The notes beneath the pieces are model-generated. The model saw only the letters and a list, made by a program, of their open reading frames with translations, was not told the DNA's origin and did not search any database. A DNA stretch of 64,000 bases from Trebonia sp963795335. GTDB lineage: Bacteria > Actinomycetota > Actinomycetes > Streptosporangiales > Streptosporangiaceae. The stretch is from positions 1 through 64,000 of the forward strand of contig CAWCHI010000001.1 in the NCBI GenBank assembly GCA_963795335.1, read 5' to 3'. The position numbers and the translations under genes were made by a program. The first letter of the stretch is position 1. The number at the start of each line of letters is the position of its first letter. Below are positions 40,626 through 48,521 of the stretch, one piece after another.

Positions 40626-42226
40626 ACGGTGTCGGGGTCGAGCTTGACGTCGATCAGGACGGGCCGGGTCCGGCCCGGAAGCGCCGCCAGCACCGCGTCC
40701 AGCTCGCTGGCGGTCCTGGCGGTGTGCCCCTCACCGCCGAGGGCGGTTGCCACCGGCCCGAAGTCGGGCCAGTCGAACATCGAGATCGCCGGGTCCATGT
40801 TCTTGGCCCGGAACTGGACGTGCTCGGCCCCGTAGGCACCGTCGTTCAGGACGACGACCACCAGGTCGATTCCGTGCCGGACGGCCGTGCTGAACTCGGC
40901 CAGCCCGCCCAGCATGAAGCCGCCGTCCCCGCAGACCAGCAGGGCCGGGCGGCCGGGGGCGCCCACGGCGGCGCCGATCGCGCTGCCCATCCCCAGCCCG
41001 ATGCTGCCGAAGTTGACGGTGTGCACGTAGGCCGACGGGTCAGGCACATGGAGCATCCTGAACGCATAGCCAATGAACCGGCCGGCGTCGATGACCAGCG
41101 TCCGTTCGGAGGGAAAGGCGTCGTCGATCTGCCGCAGCGCGGTCCGCAAGCCGACTGTGCGGTCGCCCGCGGGCTCGGTGAAGGCGTGCCGGGACGGGTC
41201 AGCCAGCTTCTGGGCCAGTTCGTCGGAGGCGAACGAGGTGGGTTTGACCCCGGCCTCGTCCAGCATGTCGACCAGCGCGCCCGCGACGGTGGCGCTGTCA
41301 CCGTTCACCCCGGCGTCGACCGGGAACCAGTGGCCGATCGCGTCGCGGTTGGTGTCGACCTGCACGACCCGCTTGCCGTCGACCAGCGACCGGTCGGCCG
41401 TTGTATGCCGGTTCAGCGCGGCACCGAAGGCGATGACGCAGTCGCTCGACAGGATGGTCTCGAGGGTCACCGCATCGGCCAGGGTGCCGAAGAGGCCCAG
41501 GTCGAACGGGTGGCCACGGAAGAGGTCCTTGGCCCGCAGCGTGGTCGCGACCGGCGCACCGGCCCGCTCGGCCAGCCGCAGCAGCGCCGCCCGGCCCTGC
41601 CCGGAGGTGGCGCCCCGCCCGGCGAGGATGACCGGCCGGCGGGCGGACGCGAGGATTCCGGCCGCCTGGCTCAGCTCGTCCGGGTCCAGCTGTGCCGCCG
41701 GCCGCAGGGGCGGCGGGGGCACGGCCCGGTAGCTGACTTCCTGCCACTGGAAGTCCGCCGGGACGTCGAGCACCACCGGGCGGGACTCGGCGGTGGCCTG
41801 GCCGACAGCGGTCGCCAGGTCCTCCGCCAGCGTGTGCGGTGAGCGCACGAGCACGAACCCGGCCCCAGCGGCCTCGGCGATCTCCCGCTGGCCGATGTTC
41901 TGCAGGCTGCCCAGGTCCGCCGCGGCGGTATCGCCCGCGATCAGCAGGACCGGCGTGTGCGCGCGGACGCTGTCGACGAGCGCGGTGACCGTGTTGGTCA
42001 ACGCGGGGCCGTGGGTCACGGTGGCCACGCCCAGCTTCCCGGAGACCCGGGCGTAGCCGGCCGCCGCCAGGACTCCCGCCACCTCGTTGGAGAATGAATA
42101 GTAACGGCCGCCGGCCTTCCGCTGGAAGCTGTCCATCATGTACAGGTTGGCGTCGCCAATGACGCCGAAGACGGGGCCAAGGCCAGCGTCAGCGAGCGCC
42201 TGGGCTACGGCTTCGTGGAAGTACAT
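40607..42226 (-). CDS. thiamine-diphosphate-dependent enzyme (acetolactate synthase/decarboxylase-like)
   Basis: The 539-residue three-domain ThDP enzyme has the catalytic Glu in YYSFSNEVAGVLAAAGYARV (near 47), the VTHGPALTNTVTAL loop, a central domain with PVILAGRGATSGQGRAALL, and the ThDP/Mg motif CGDGGFMLGG ... VVVLNDGAYGAEH. It lacks clear signatures of one substrate; relatives include 2-oxo-acid decarboxylases and acetolactate synthase-like proteins. It is a single transcription unit with a convergent ABM gene. Confidence 0.85.
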   Translation of the reverse strand: MYFHEAVAQALADAGLGPVFGVIGDANLYMMDSFQRKAGGRYYSFSNEVAGVLAAAGYARVSGKLGVATVTHGPALTNTVTALVDSVRAHTPVLLIAGDTAAADLGSLQNIGQREIAEAAGAGFVLVRSPHTLAEDLATAVGQATAESRPVVLDVPADFQWQEVSYRAVPPPPLRPAAQLDPDELSQAAGILASARRPVILAGRGATSGQGRAALLRLAERAGAPVATTLRAKDLFRGHPFDLGLFGTLADAVTLETILSSDCVIAFGAALNRHTTADRSLVDGKRVVQVDTNRDAIGHWFPVDAGVNGDSATVAGALVDMLDEAGVKPTSFASDELAQKLADPSRHAFTEPAGDRTVGLRTALRQIDDAFPSERTLVIDAGRFIGYAFRMLHVPDPSAYVHTVNFGSIGLGMGSAIGAAVGAPGRPALLVCGDGGFMLGGLAEFSTAVRHGIDLVVVVLNDGAYGAEHVQFRAKNMDPAISMFDWPDFGPVATALGGEGHTARTASELDAVLAALPGRTRPVLIDVKLDPDTVPDGRH

Positions 42227-42357
42227 CGGTATCCCCGATCTGGTCGAGTGGCGGCCCGCAGGGCAGGATCGGCGGCGTGCCGGGTAGTAAATCCTCCCGA
42301 ATGTGGTCTTCCCGGACTAGCCGGTCATACTCTGCCGGTCAAGCCCGAGCATCCCCG

Positions 42358-42680
42358 TCACGTGGTCTGCACGGCCCAGCGACGACCGGGCGCAGGCCGC
42401 TGCCGGGCCGCGGCTGCCGCCTTGGACTCTTCCAGCTTCTGCAGCAGCGAGGTCAGCATCCGTACCTCGTCGGGCTCCCAGTCGGCTACGAACAAAGCGA
42501 ACCGGTCCAGGCCTTCTTCGGTCAGGGACTGCAGCTCAACCGCACCGGGCGGGGTGAGCGTCACCTTGCAGGAGCGCTTGTCGGCGGTGTCGGCCGTGAC
42601 CTGTACCAGCCCCAGGCTCTCAAGCTCACGGACCTGCCGGGTGACCTGGGAAGGATGGACATCCTGCGCGCGTGGTCGCT
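42358..42680 (-). pseudogene. MarR-family regulator, N-terminus missing
   Basis: The preserved part reads VHPSQVTRQVRELESLGLVQ, then TADTADKRSCKVTLTPPGAV, then helical DEVRMLTSLLQKLEESKAAA. That is the recognition helix, wing and C-terminal dimer helices of a MarR protein. The first 50-60 residues (dimer helix 1 and HTH helix 1) are not found in any frame upstream of 42680. An internal Met at 42564 could start only a 68-residue fragment without the HTH. It is probably dead. Confidence 0.55.
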
Positions 42681-42996
42681 GAGATTGCGTTGCCGCGGCG
42701 GTGCCGGGGCACAGGGTGCGCTGTGGCTGCCGGCCCGCCGCCCGGCTCGGCCGGCGGTGCTGGAGAGCGTAATGATTCTGGCGGGAAAGATAATCCGGAG
42801 ACTTTTAGCTAAGCGGAGAGTTTTGTTGCTCTGACCCGTAATTGTTTCCCGTATCTTCCCGGGAGCAGTGGAAATCCGTCCGCAAATGCCGACCAGCGAA
42901 CCGGGCCATGTTACCGCCGAGGCTGAGGTAATGCAGTGCGGCCCGCGCTCCGGAGGGAGGGTGACACCCGAACCGGCATGATGCGGCGACGGCAGG
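42681..42996. other. gene-free stretch
   Basis: No coding family, repeat or hairpin of note was found between the MarR relic and the phosphotransferase gene. Base composition is locally lower in GC around 42780-42860. Confidence 0.4.
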
Positions 42997-43962
42997 CTAG
43001 TCGTAGTCGAGCAGGCCGACAGTGCCGAGGTTGATCAGGGAGTCGGTCTCCGGGCCCCGGTTGCCCTGTCGCCACTGGTTCAGCCCGCCGAGCAGTTCCA
43101 TCGCCGCTGCCGCGCGGCCGAAGGCGGGCAGGGCCGCCTCTTCCTCGGGCGTGAGCGGGCCCGCCCCGGCCGAGTACAGCCGCGCGACACCGTCCAGCCG
43201 CACGGGCAAGGTGCCACCGGAGCCATGCAGGAGGCTGGCCGCGATGACCGCGAGCTCCTGTACCCGCGGCCAGCGGTTGGCCAGCGCGAAGTCCAGGACG
43301 GTCACCTCCCCGCCCGGGCCGAGCAGGACGTTGCCCGCCGTCAGGTCGGCATGGACCAGCCTCACCGGCAGGGACCAGAAACTGACCGCGGCCATCGCCG
43401 AGATGGCGTCACCGACAAGGCGGCGCTCGCGCGCGCCGAGCAGGTCACCGACCTGCCCGGCCAGCGGGACCAGGTTGGCGACGGCCCACGAGTCGAACAC
43501 CGGCTCCGGGCGCGCGCCGCAGGCGTGAATCCGCACCGCCTGCTCCACCACCCGCGCGAGCTCGGCCTGGTCGGGGGGGCGGCCCAGGTCATAGAACGTC
43601 CGGCCCGGGGCGAAGTCCATGACCAGCAGCTGGTGCCCGTCGTAACAGTGCACATCGCCGCCCGCGGCATCGGCGTGCAGCCGCGGATGCCGCACGCCAG
43701 CCGCGCGGACGGAGCCGATGACGTCCGCCGTGCGCCCCGCGATCCCGTCCGGCCGCCCCACCGCGAAGACCTTGACCACCCACCGCGCCCGCGTAGTCCG
43801 CAAGTTGATGTTGCAGTCCTCGTACCCGGTGGCAAGGACCGACCAGCCGACGACGTCGCCGAGCCGGTAATCCGCGGCCACGTGGGCGACAAGATCCGGC
43901 AGGCTGGTCCTCACCCGACCTGCTGGCCCAGCGGAAGTGCCCACCAAGGCGTCTCCGGTCAT
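42997..43962 (-). CDS. aminoglycoside/choline-type phosphotransferase
   Basis: The 321-residue APH-fold kinase has catalytic loop LVHADLTAGNVLLGPGG (Asp and Asn) and metal motif VTVLDFALAN. An N-terminal lobe nucleotide lysine lies in RWVVKVFAVGR. Homologues include homoserine kinase type II-like proteins and many uncharacterised small-molecule kinases, so antibiotic resistance should not be assumed. It lies behind the ion-channel gene, separated by a hairpin. Confidence 0.8.
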   Translation of the reverse strand: MTGDALVGTSAGPAGRVRTSLPDLVAHVAADYRLGDVVGWSVLATGYEDCNINLRTTRARWVVKVFAVGRPDGIAGRTADVIGSVRAAGVRHPRLHADAAGGDVHCYDGHQLLVMDFAPGRTFYDLGRPPDQAELARVVEQAVRIHACGARPEPVFDSWAVANLVPLAGQVGDLLGARERRLVGDAISAMAAVSFWSLPVRLVHADLTAGNVLLGPGGEVTVLDFALANRWPRVQELAVIAASLLHGSGGTLPVRLDGVARLYSAGAGPLTPEEEAALPAFGRAAAAMELLGGLNQWRQGNRGPETDSLINLGTVGLLDYD

Positions 43963-43993
43963 CGAGCCAGGCTACTCGAACAGCCATGGCGCA

Positions 43994-44029
43994 ACGCGGC
44001 CGCCAGTGAGCCGCCACCGGCGGCCGCGT
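43994..44029 (-). terminator. terminator of the ion-channel gene
   Basis: ACGCGGCCGCC (43994-44004) is the exact complement of GGCGGCCGCGT (44019-44029) with a 14-base loop. It lies 30 bp beyond the channel gene stop and before the phosphotransferase start. Confidence 0.65.
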
Positions 44030-44058
44030 AAGCGGGAGCCTGGCGCCAGATACGGGCG

Positions 44059-44622
44059 TCACCGACCCGGGTCGCTGTCGTCCCCGCGCGCTCGCTGGCG
44101 GGCTTGCTGCACCGCGCTGAAGAAGACGCGCAGGCCCAGGCCCAGGATCAGCAGGTCCAGGATTATCTGCACGGTGACCACGAGCCGGGCGGACTGGCTG
44201 GCGGGAGTGATATCCCCGTACCCGACAGTGCTGAATGTGGTCACCGTGAAATACAGCGCGTCTGTGCGCGTAGCCAGGTTGTGAAAGCTGTCTTGGCTCG
44301 ACCGGGACATGAGGTAGTACGCCGTGGCGAAGAGCAGCAGGAACAGCGGCACCGTGGCGGCCAGGGCCTCGATGGCGCGGACAGCCGGATACCGGGCGCC
44401 CATGATCGCCCGCACCTGCCAGACCGCGACGACCATCAGCACCGCGAGGCCGCCGACCAGGGGCACCCAGATCGGCAGGCGGCCGATATGGTTCAGCGGC
44501 AGCAGGTAGAACAGGGCCACAAGCACGATCGTGGTCAGCAGCGAGCGGAGCAATGACCACATGACAAGCCGACGGCGGCCGGCCGCCGTCAGCTCCGGAG
44601 CGGCTGGAAACGGGGTGCTCAC
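44059..44622 (-). CDS. two-pore-helix type potassium channel family protein
   Basis: The protein of about 187 residues has helices near 25-45, 50-70 and 80-105, then a pore loop with selectivity filter TTFSTVGYGDITPAS and a last helix LVVTVQIILDLLILGLGLRV. The TVGYGD filter is diagnostic for K+ channels. The C-terminus is a short basic tail without an RCK domain. GTG 44622 is preceded by AAGGTGG; an upstream ATG at 44646 is in frame. Confidence 0.85.
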   Translation of the reverse strand: MSTPFPAAPELTAAGRRRLVMWSLLRSLLTTIVLVALFYLLPLNHIGRLPIWVPLVGGLAVLMVVAVWQVRAIMGARYPAVRAIEALAATVPLFLLLFATAYYLMSRSSQDSFHNLATRTDALYFTVTTFSTVGYGDITPASQSARLVVTVQIILDLLILGLGLRVFFSAVQQARQRARGDDSDPGR

Positions 44623-44781
44623 TTCATCCACCTTCCCCGGAGCCACAGGCCGCGGCTACGTCAGCCGCTTGAACCGGCCGGCCGTGGCCGGGAAAAACCC
44701 TGGTCTCGTTCGGGAACCGCGGCCGCGGCGTCACCTGGCGAACTCCGGGTGCCGTCCCGGACGGCCGGCCACAGCGTCGTC

Positions 44782-44901
44782 TTAGGCAAGGATCGCGGCC
44801 TTTTGACGTTCGAACTCCTGAGCCGAGATGGCTCCGCTGTCGCGGGCGGCCGCCAGATCCTGCAGCTGGTCCGCGGTGCTGGCGGGGGATGCGCTTTTCA
44901 C
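44782..44901 (-). CDS. 39-residue SHOCT-domain protein
   Basis: From GTG 44901 the frame reads VKSASPASTADQLQDLAAAR, then DSGAISAQEFERQKAAILA and stop. The D/Q-L-x-x-L-x-x-x-x-D-x-G-x-I-x-x-x-E-F-x-x-x-K-x-x-I-L pattern is a complete SHOCT motif, a short C-terminal oligomerisation or docking helix. A free-standing copy this short could be a remnant of a longer protein. It lies next to the first sulfatase operator. Confidence 0.6.
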   Translation of the reverse strand: MKSASPASTADQLQDLAAARDSGAISAQEFERQKAAILA

Positions 44902-44940
44902 GATGGAGTTCAGGATTCAGGACCAGCGGGTCACCCGACA

Positions 44941-44957
44941 TCACCCGCCACGGGTGA
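44941..44957. promoter_or_regulatory. 17-bp palindrome, site 1 upstream of sulfatase
   Basis: TCACCCGCCACGGGTGA has perfect 7-bp arms (TCACCCG/CGGGTGA). The same motif occurs 70 bp downstream (45011) and after the sulfatase gene (47548). Confidence 0.7.
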
Positions 44958-45010
44958 GTAACGCCCGCGCTGGGGGGCCGGCGAGTGGACGGTGGTCCAG
45001 TGGACGTCAC

Positions 45011-45027
45011 TCACCCGCTATGGGTGA
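45011..45027. promoter_or_regulatory. 17-bp palindrome, site 2 upstream of sulfatase
   Basis: TCACCCGCTATGGGTGA matches site 1 at 15 of 17 positions and lies 90 bp before the sulfatase start. The 70-bp distance to site 1 is close to whole helical turns, which would suit cooperative binding. Confidence 0.7.
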
Positions 45028-45116
45028 TGACGGGCTAAATACGGCCTGTGAGAGTGGGGGCGCGGGGCTGTCACGTCCACGCGCGAACTCACGTACAGCC
45101 GCGAGGAGCACTGATA

Positions 45117-47480
45117 ATGAGCCAGCCGTTCAATGGCAGCATCAACATCGACATCCGCGATTCGACCCCGGACTGGGCGCCGTTCCAGCCGCCGAAGGCG
45201 CCGGACGGGGCGCCCAATGTGGTCTACATCGTGCTGGACGATGTCGGGTTCTCGGCCATGGCGCCCTACGGCGGGCCGGTTCCGGTGCCGAACATCGAGC
45301 GGATCGCCGACGCGGGCGTCCGCTACACGCAGTGGCACACCACGGCGCTGTGCTCGCCGACCCGGTCCTGCCTGCTGACCGGGCGCAACCACACCCGCAA
45401 CAGCATGGCCTGCATCACCGAAGCGGCGGTCGGGTTCCCGAACGCGAGCGGCACGATCCCGCCAGAGAACGGCATGCTGCCGGAAATCCTGTCCGAGCGG
45501 GGCTGGAACACGTACATGGTCGGCAAGTGGCACCTGTGCCCGACGCTGGAGATGAACGTGGCTTCGACCAGGAGGAACTGGCCGAGCGGGCGCGGATTCG
45601 AACGCTGGTACGGGTTCCTCGGGGCGGAAACCAATCAGTGGTACCCGGACCTGGTCTACGACAACCACCCGGTGGACCAGCCGAAGTCACCGGCGGAGGG
45701 CTACCACCTGACTGACGACCTCACCGACAAGGCGATCGAGTTCATCAATGACTCGAAGGTGATCGCTCCGGACAAGCCATTTTTCCTGTACTACGCACCA
45801 GGTGCCGCGCACGCGCCGCATCAGGCCCCGAAGGACTGGATTGCCAAGTTCAAGGGCCAGTTCGACATGGGGTACGAGGCAATGCGGGAGCAGATCCTGG
45901 CCCGGCAGAAGGACATGGGCATCGTTCCGGCCGACACGGAGCTGCCGCCGGTTAACCCGATCGGCACCGCCGAGACCCGCACGGGTCCCAAGGGCCAGCC
46001 CTTCCCGCCCCTGGACGTCACCAGGCCGTGGGACTCGCTGTCCGGCGACGAGAAGCGGCTCTTCGCGCGGATGGCCGAGGTGTACGCGGGTTTCCTGGCC
46101 CATGCCGACCATCACATCGGCCGGCTGCTTGATTACCTCGAGGAGTCCGGGCAACGCGAGAACACGATGGTGATCGTGGTGTCGGACAACGGGGCGAGCG
46201 GTGAGGGCGGCCCGGACGGGTCTGTCAATGAGATGTTGTTCGCCAACGGCATCCCCGACGATATGCAGCAGAACCTCGCGATGATCGACGAGCTCGGCGG
46301 GACGCACACCTACAACCACTACCCGAACGGCTGGGCGATGGCGTTCAACACGCCGTTCAAGATGTGGAAGCGGTACGAGTTCAACGGCGGTACCGCCGAC
46401 CCGTGCATCATCTCCTGGCCGCAGAGCGAAGGCGCAGCCGGGCGGGGTGAACTGCGCCACCAGTACCATCACGCGATCGACATCGTGCCGACCATCCTGG
46501 ACACCCTCGGCGTCGAGTCCCCGAGCACGATCAAGGGTCACGTGCAGAGCCGGTTCGACGGCGTAAGCATGCGTTACAGCGTTGATGACCCCTCCGCGCC
46601 GTCGGCCCGCAAGACGCAGTTCTACTCCATGCTCGGATCGCGCGGAATCTGGCATGAGGGATGGAAGGCGGTCACGACCCACCCGACGCTCAGCGGCTGG
46701 AGCGACTTCAACAACGACACCTGGGAGCTGTACCACGTCGATACCGACCGCGCCGAGCTGCACGACCTCGCCGCCGAGCACCCGGACAAACTACGCGAGC
46801 TGATCAACCTGTGGTTCGCCGAGGCTGGCCAGAACGGCGCGTTCCCGCTTGACGACCGCTCCGCGCTGGAAATCATTACCACGCCCCGGCCGCAGCTCGC
46901 CTCGCCGCGTGAGCGCTATACCTACTTCCCCGACAGCGCGGAGGTGCCGGAGGTGCAGGCGGTGAACGTCCGCAACCGCTCCTACTCGATCGGGGCGCTG
47001 GTGGACATTCCGGCTCCCGGTGCGCAGGGAGTGCTATTCGCCCACGGGTCGCGGTTCGGCGGGCACGCCCTTTACGTGAAGGGCAACCGGCTGCACTACG
47101 TCTACAACTTCGTCGGCATGCTGGAGCAGAAGATCGACAGCACCCAGGACTTGCCCACCGGGCAGAACCTGATCCTGTCGGCCTCGTTCGACAAGGACGG
47201 CGAAGACCCGCCCCACGTGTCCACGGGAATCCTTTCCCTCTACCACGGGGACAAGAAGGTCGGCGAGGGCCGGATCAAGACCCAGCCGGGAATGTTCATG
47301 CTCGCCGGTGAGGGCCTGTGCGTGGGCCGCGACAGCGGTGAGGCCGTCACGAGCGACTACCCCAACGGGGCGCCGCACCGCTTCACCGGCGGTGTCATCA
47401 AGCGGGTCGCCGTCGATGTGAGTGGTGACCCCTATGTCGACCTCGAACGCGAGGCTGCCGCCATGCTGGCCCGCGAGTAG
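45117..47480 (+). CDS. arylsulfatase-type sulfatase
   Basis: The 787-residue sulfatase has the formylglycine motif C79-S-P-T-R83 followed by LLTGRNHTRN, metal ligands D41 and D42 (VLDDVGFS), the GKWHL motif, and late-metal Asp/Asn in IVVSDNGASGEGG. The C-terminal 200 residues form an extra beta-rich domain as in large actinobacterial/Pseudomonas arylsulfatases. No signal peptide is seen, so it is cytosolic, and it requires a formylglycine-generating enzyme elsewhere. ATG 45117 is preceded by GAGGAG. Two palindromes lie upstream and one downstream. Confidence 0.9.
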   Translation: MSQPFNGSINIDIRDSTPDWAPFQPPKAPDGAPNVVYIVLDDVGFSAMAPYGGPVPVPNIERIADAGVRYTQWHTTALCSPTRSCLLTGRNHTRNSMACITEAAVGFPNASGTIPPENGMLPEILSERGWNTYMVGKWHLCPTLEMNVASTRRNWPSGRGFERWYGFLGAETNQWYPDLVYDNHPVDQPKSPAEGYHLTDDLTDKAIEFINDSKVIAPDKPFFLYYAPGAAHAPHQAPKDWIAKFKGQFDMGYEAMREQILARQKDMGIVPADTELPPVNPIGTAETRTGPKGQPFPPLDVTRPWDSLSGDEKRLFARMAEVYAGFLAHADHHIGRLLDYLEESGQRENTMVIVVSDNGASGEGGPDGSVNEMLFANGIPDDMQQNLAMIDELGGTHTYNHYPNGWAMAFNTPFKMWKRYEFNGGTADPCIISWPQSEGAAGRGELRHQYHHAIDIVPTILDTLGVESPSTIKGHVQSRFDGVSMRYSVDDPSAPSARKTQFYSMLGSRGIWHEGWKAVTTHPTLSGWSDFNNDTWELYHVDTDRAELHDLAAEHPDKLRELINLWFAEAGQNGAFPLDDRSALEIITTPRPQLASPRERYTYFPDSAEVPEVQAVNVRNRSYSIGALVDIPAPGAQGVLFAHGSRFGGHALYVKGNRLHYVYNFVGMLEQKIDSTQDLPTGQNLILSASFDKDGEDPPHVSTGILSLYHGDKKVGEGRIKTQPGMFMLAGEGLCVGRDSGEAVTSDYPNGAPHRFTGGVIKRVAVDVSGDPYVDLEREAAAMLARE

Positions 47481-47547
47481 GACGCGCCAGCAGCGCCCTC
47501 CCGGCAGACGCCACTGCCGCACTCCCGGGCGGACGGACAGGCACGCA

Positions 47548-47564
47548 TCATCCGCTGTGGGTGA
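47548..47564. promoter_or_regulatory. 17-bp palindrome, site 3 between sulfatase and CMD genes
   Basis: TCATCCGCTGTGGGTGA is the same motif as sites 1 and 2. It is embedded in a larger dyad: CACGCATCATCC (47542-47553) against GGGTGACGCGTG (47559-47570), 10 of 12 pairs. It ends 92 bp before the CMD gene start. Confidence 0.65.
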
Positions 47565-47656
47565 CGCGTGCCTGACGGTCCCACGAGACAATTGACCTTG
47601 GCTATGGCGTGAGCGAACAGCCGTTCAGCGAGCCCGCACCCGTAAGGAGTCTCATC

Positions 47657-48016
47657 ATGACAATGCCGGTTAAAGCCGATGTCGATGCCGCAACCCGGGA
47701 CGGGCTGGCCGGCGTGGCCGCCGGGGACTTGACGTTCCTGGAGGAGGTTCTGGCGTTCCGGGATAGCGAGCAGGCGAGCACCGGCCTGGACGCCCGCACC
47801 TTCGCGCTCGTGAAGATCGCCGCCCTTATCGCCCTTGACGCCCCTCCCGCCTCGTACGTGTGGCAGGTAGCAGGTGCGCTGGACGCTGGCGCGACACCAC
47901 AGGACCTGATGGGGGTCCTGCGCGCGATCTTGCCGCAGGTGGGGGGGCCCAGGGCGATGGCGGCAGCGCCTGAACTCATGCTGGCTCTCGGCCTCGAGCT
48001 GCCAGACGACCTGTAG
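47657..48016 (+). CDS. carboxymuconolactone decarboxylase family protein
   Basis: The 119-residue all-helical protein starts MTMPVKADVDAATRDGLAG. It has LDARTFALVKIAALIALDAP and GATPQDLMGVLRAILPQVGG, the CMD fold without a CxxC pair. Its function is unknown; it may act as a decarboxylase-like or peroxidase-like partner. It shares the palindromic operator with the sulfatase gene. ATG 47657 follows AAGGAG at seven bases. Confidence 0.8.
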   Translation: MTMPVKADVDAATRDGLAGVAAGDLTFLEEVLAFRDSEQASTGLDARTFALVKIAALIALDAPPASYVWQVAGALDAGATPQDLMGVLRAILPQVGGPRAMAAAPELMLALGLELPDDL

Positions 48017-48061
48017 CAGCACCGTGCAGGACAGCACACCATCGAGTTCTCGGAGGCAGAA

Positions 48062-48364
48062 ATGATAAGGCGACGCCGGCCGCTCTTGCGCGCGGCAGTA
48101 GTCGGTGGCGGTGCGTATGCCGTCGGCCACCACGCAGCCAACAAGTCAGCCAGCCAGGCCCAGCAAGAGAGTGAGCAGGACGCTCGGATCGACAGCCTCG
48201 AGCAGCAGCAGCAGCAACAGCAAGCGCCCACCCAGCAGAGCGCCGCTCCGGCCGCGGGGCCGTCGCTGCTTGACCAGCTGAACCAGCTCGACACCCTGCA
48301 CCAGCAAGGCGCCCTGAACGACAACGAATTCGCGGCCGCCAAAGCCAAGCTGCTCGGCGGCTGA
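48062..48364 (+). CDS. SHOCT-domain protein with poly-Gln linker
   Basis: The 100-residue protein has a basic N-terminus and short hydrophobic segment (RRRRPLLRAAVVGGGAYAVG), a Gln-rich linker (DSLEQQQQQQQAPTQQ), and a C-terminal SHOCT motif LLDQLNQLDTLHQQGALNDN-EFAAAKAKLLGG. SHOCT segments are found at the ends of many small membrane-associated proteins of unknown role. It lies 46 bp behind the CMD gene and may be co-transcribed. Confidence 0.8.
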   Translation: MIRRRRPLLRAAVVGGGAYAVGHHAANKSASQAQQESEQDARIDSLEQQQQQQQAPTQQSAAPAAGPSLLDQLNQLDTLHQQGALNDNEFAAAKAKLLGG

Positions 48365-48521
48365 GCACGGTAGTGGTGGGGGCAGCCCTGCACGGGTTGC
48401 CGGCCGCCGTTCCATAGCCGGCTGCCGGCCTGTGGTCTTTCCTGCCGGGAAGGGCCGGTCTACGCTGATTCAGCGGCACGGCCGTGATGGTCAGGGAGCC
48501 GGTTAGAGGGATGGTGCACCA

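Noticed and set aside
42997..43962. Phosphotransferase called as an aminoglycoside-resistance gene
   Set aside because: The APH fold is shared by many metabolic kinases, and nothing in the context supports antibiotic resistance.
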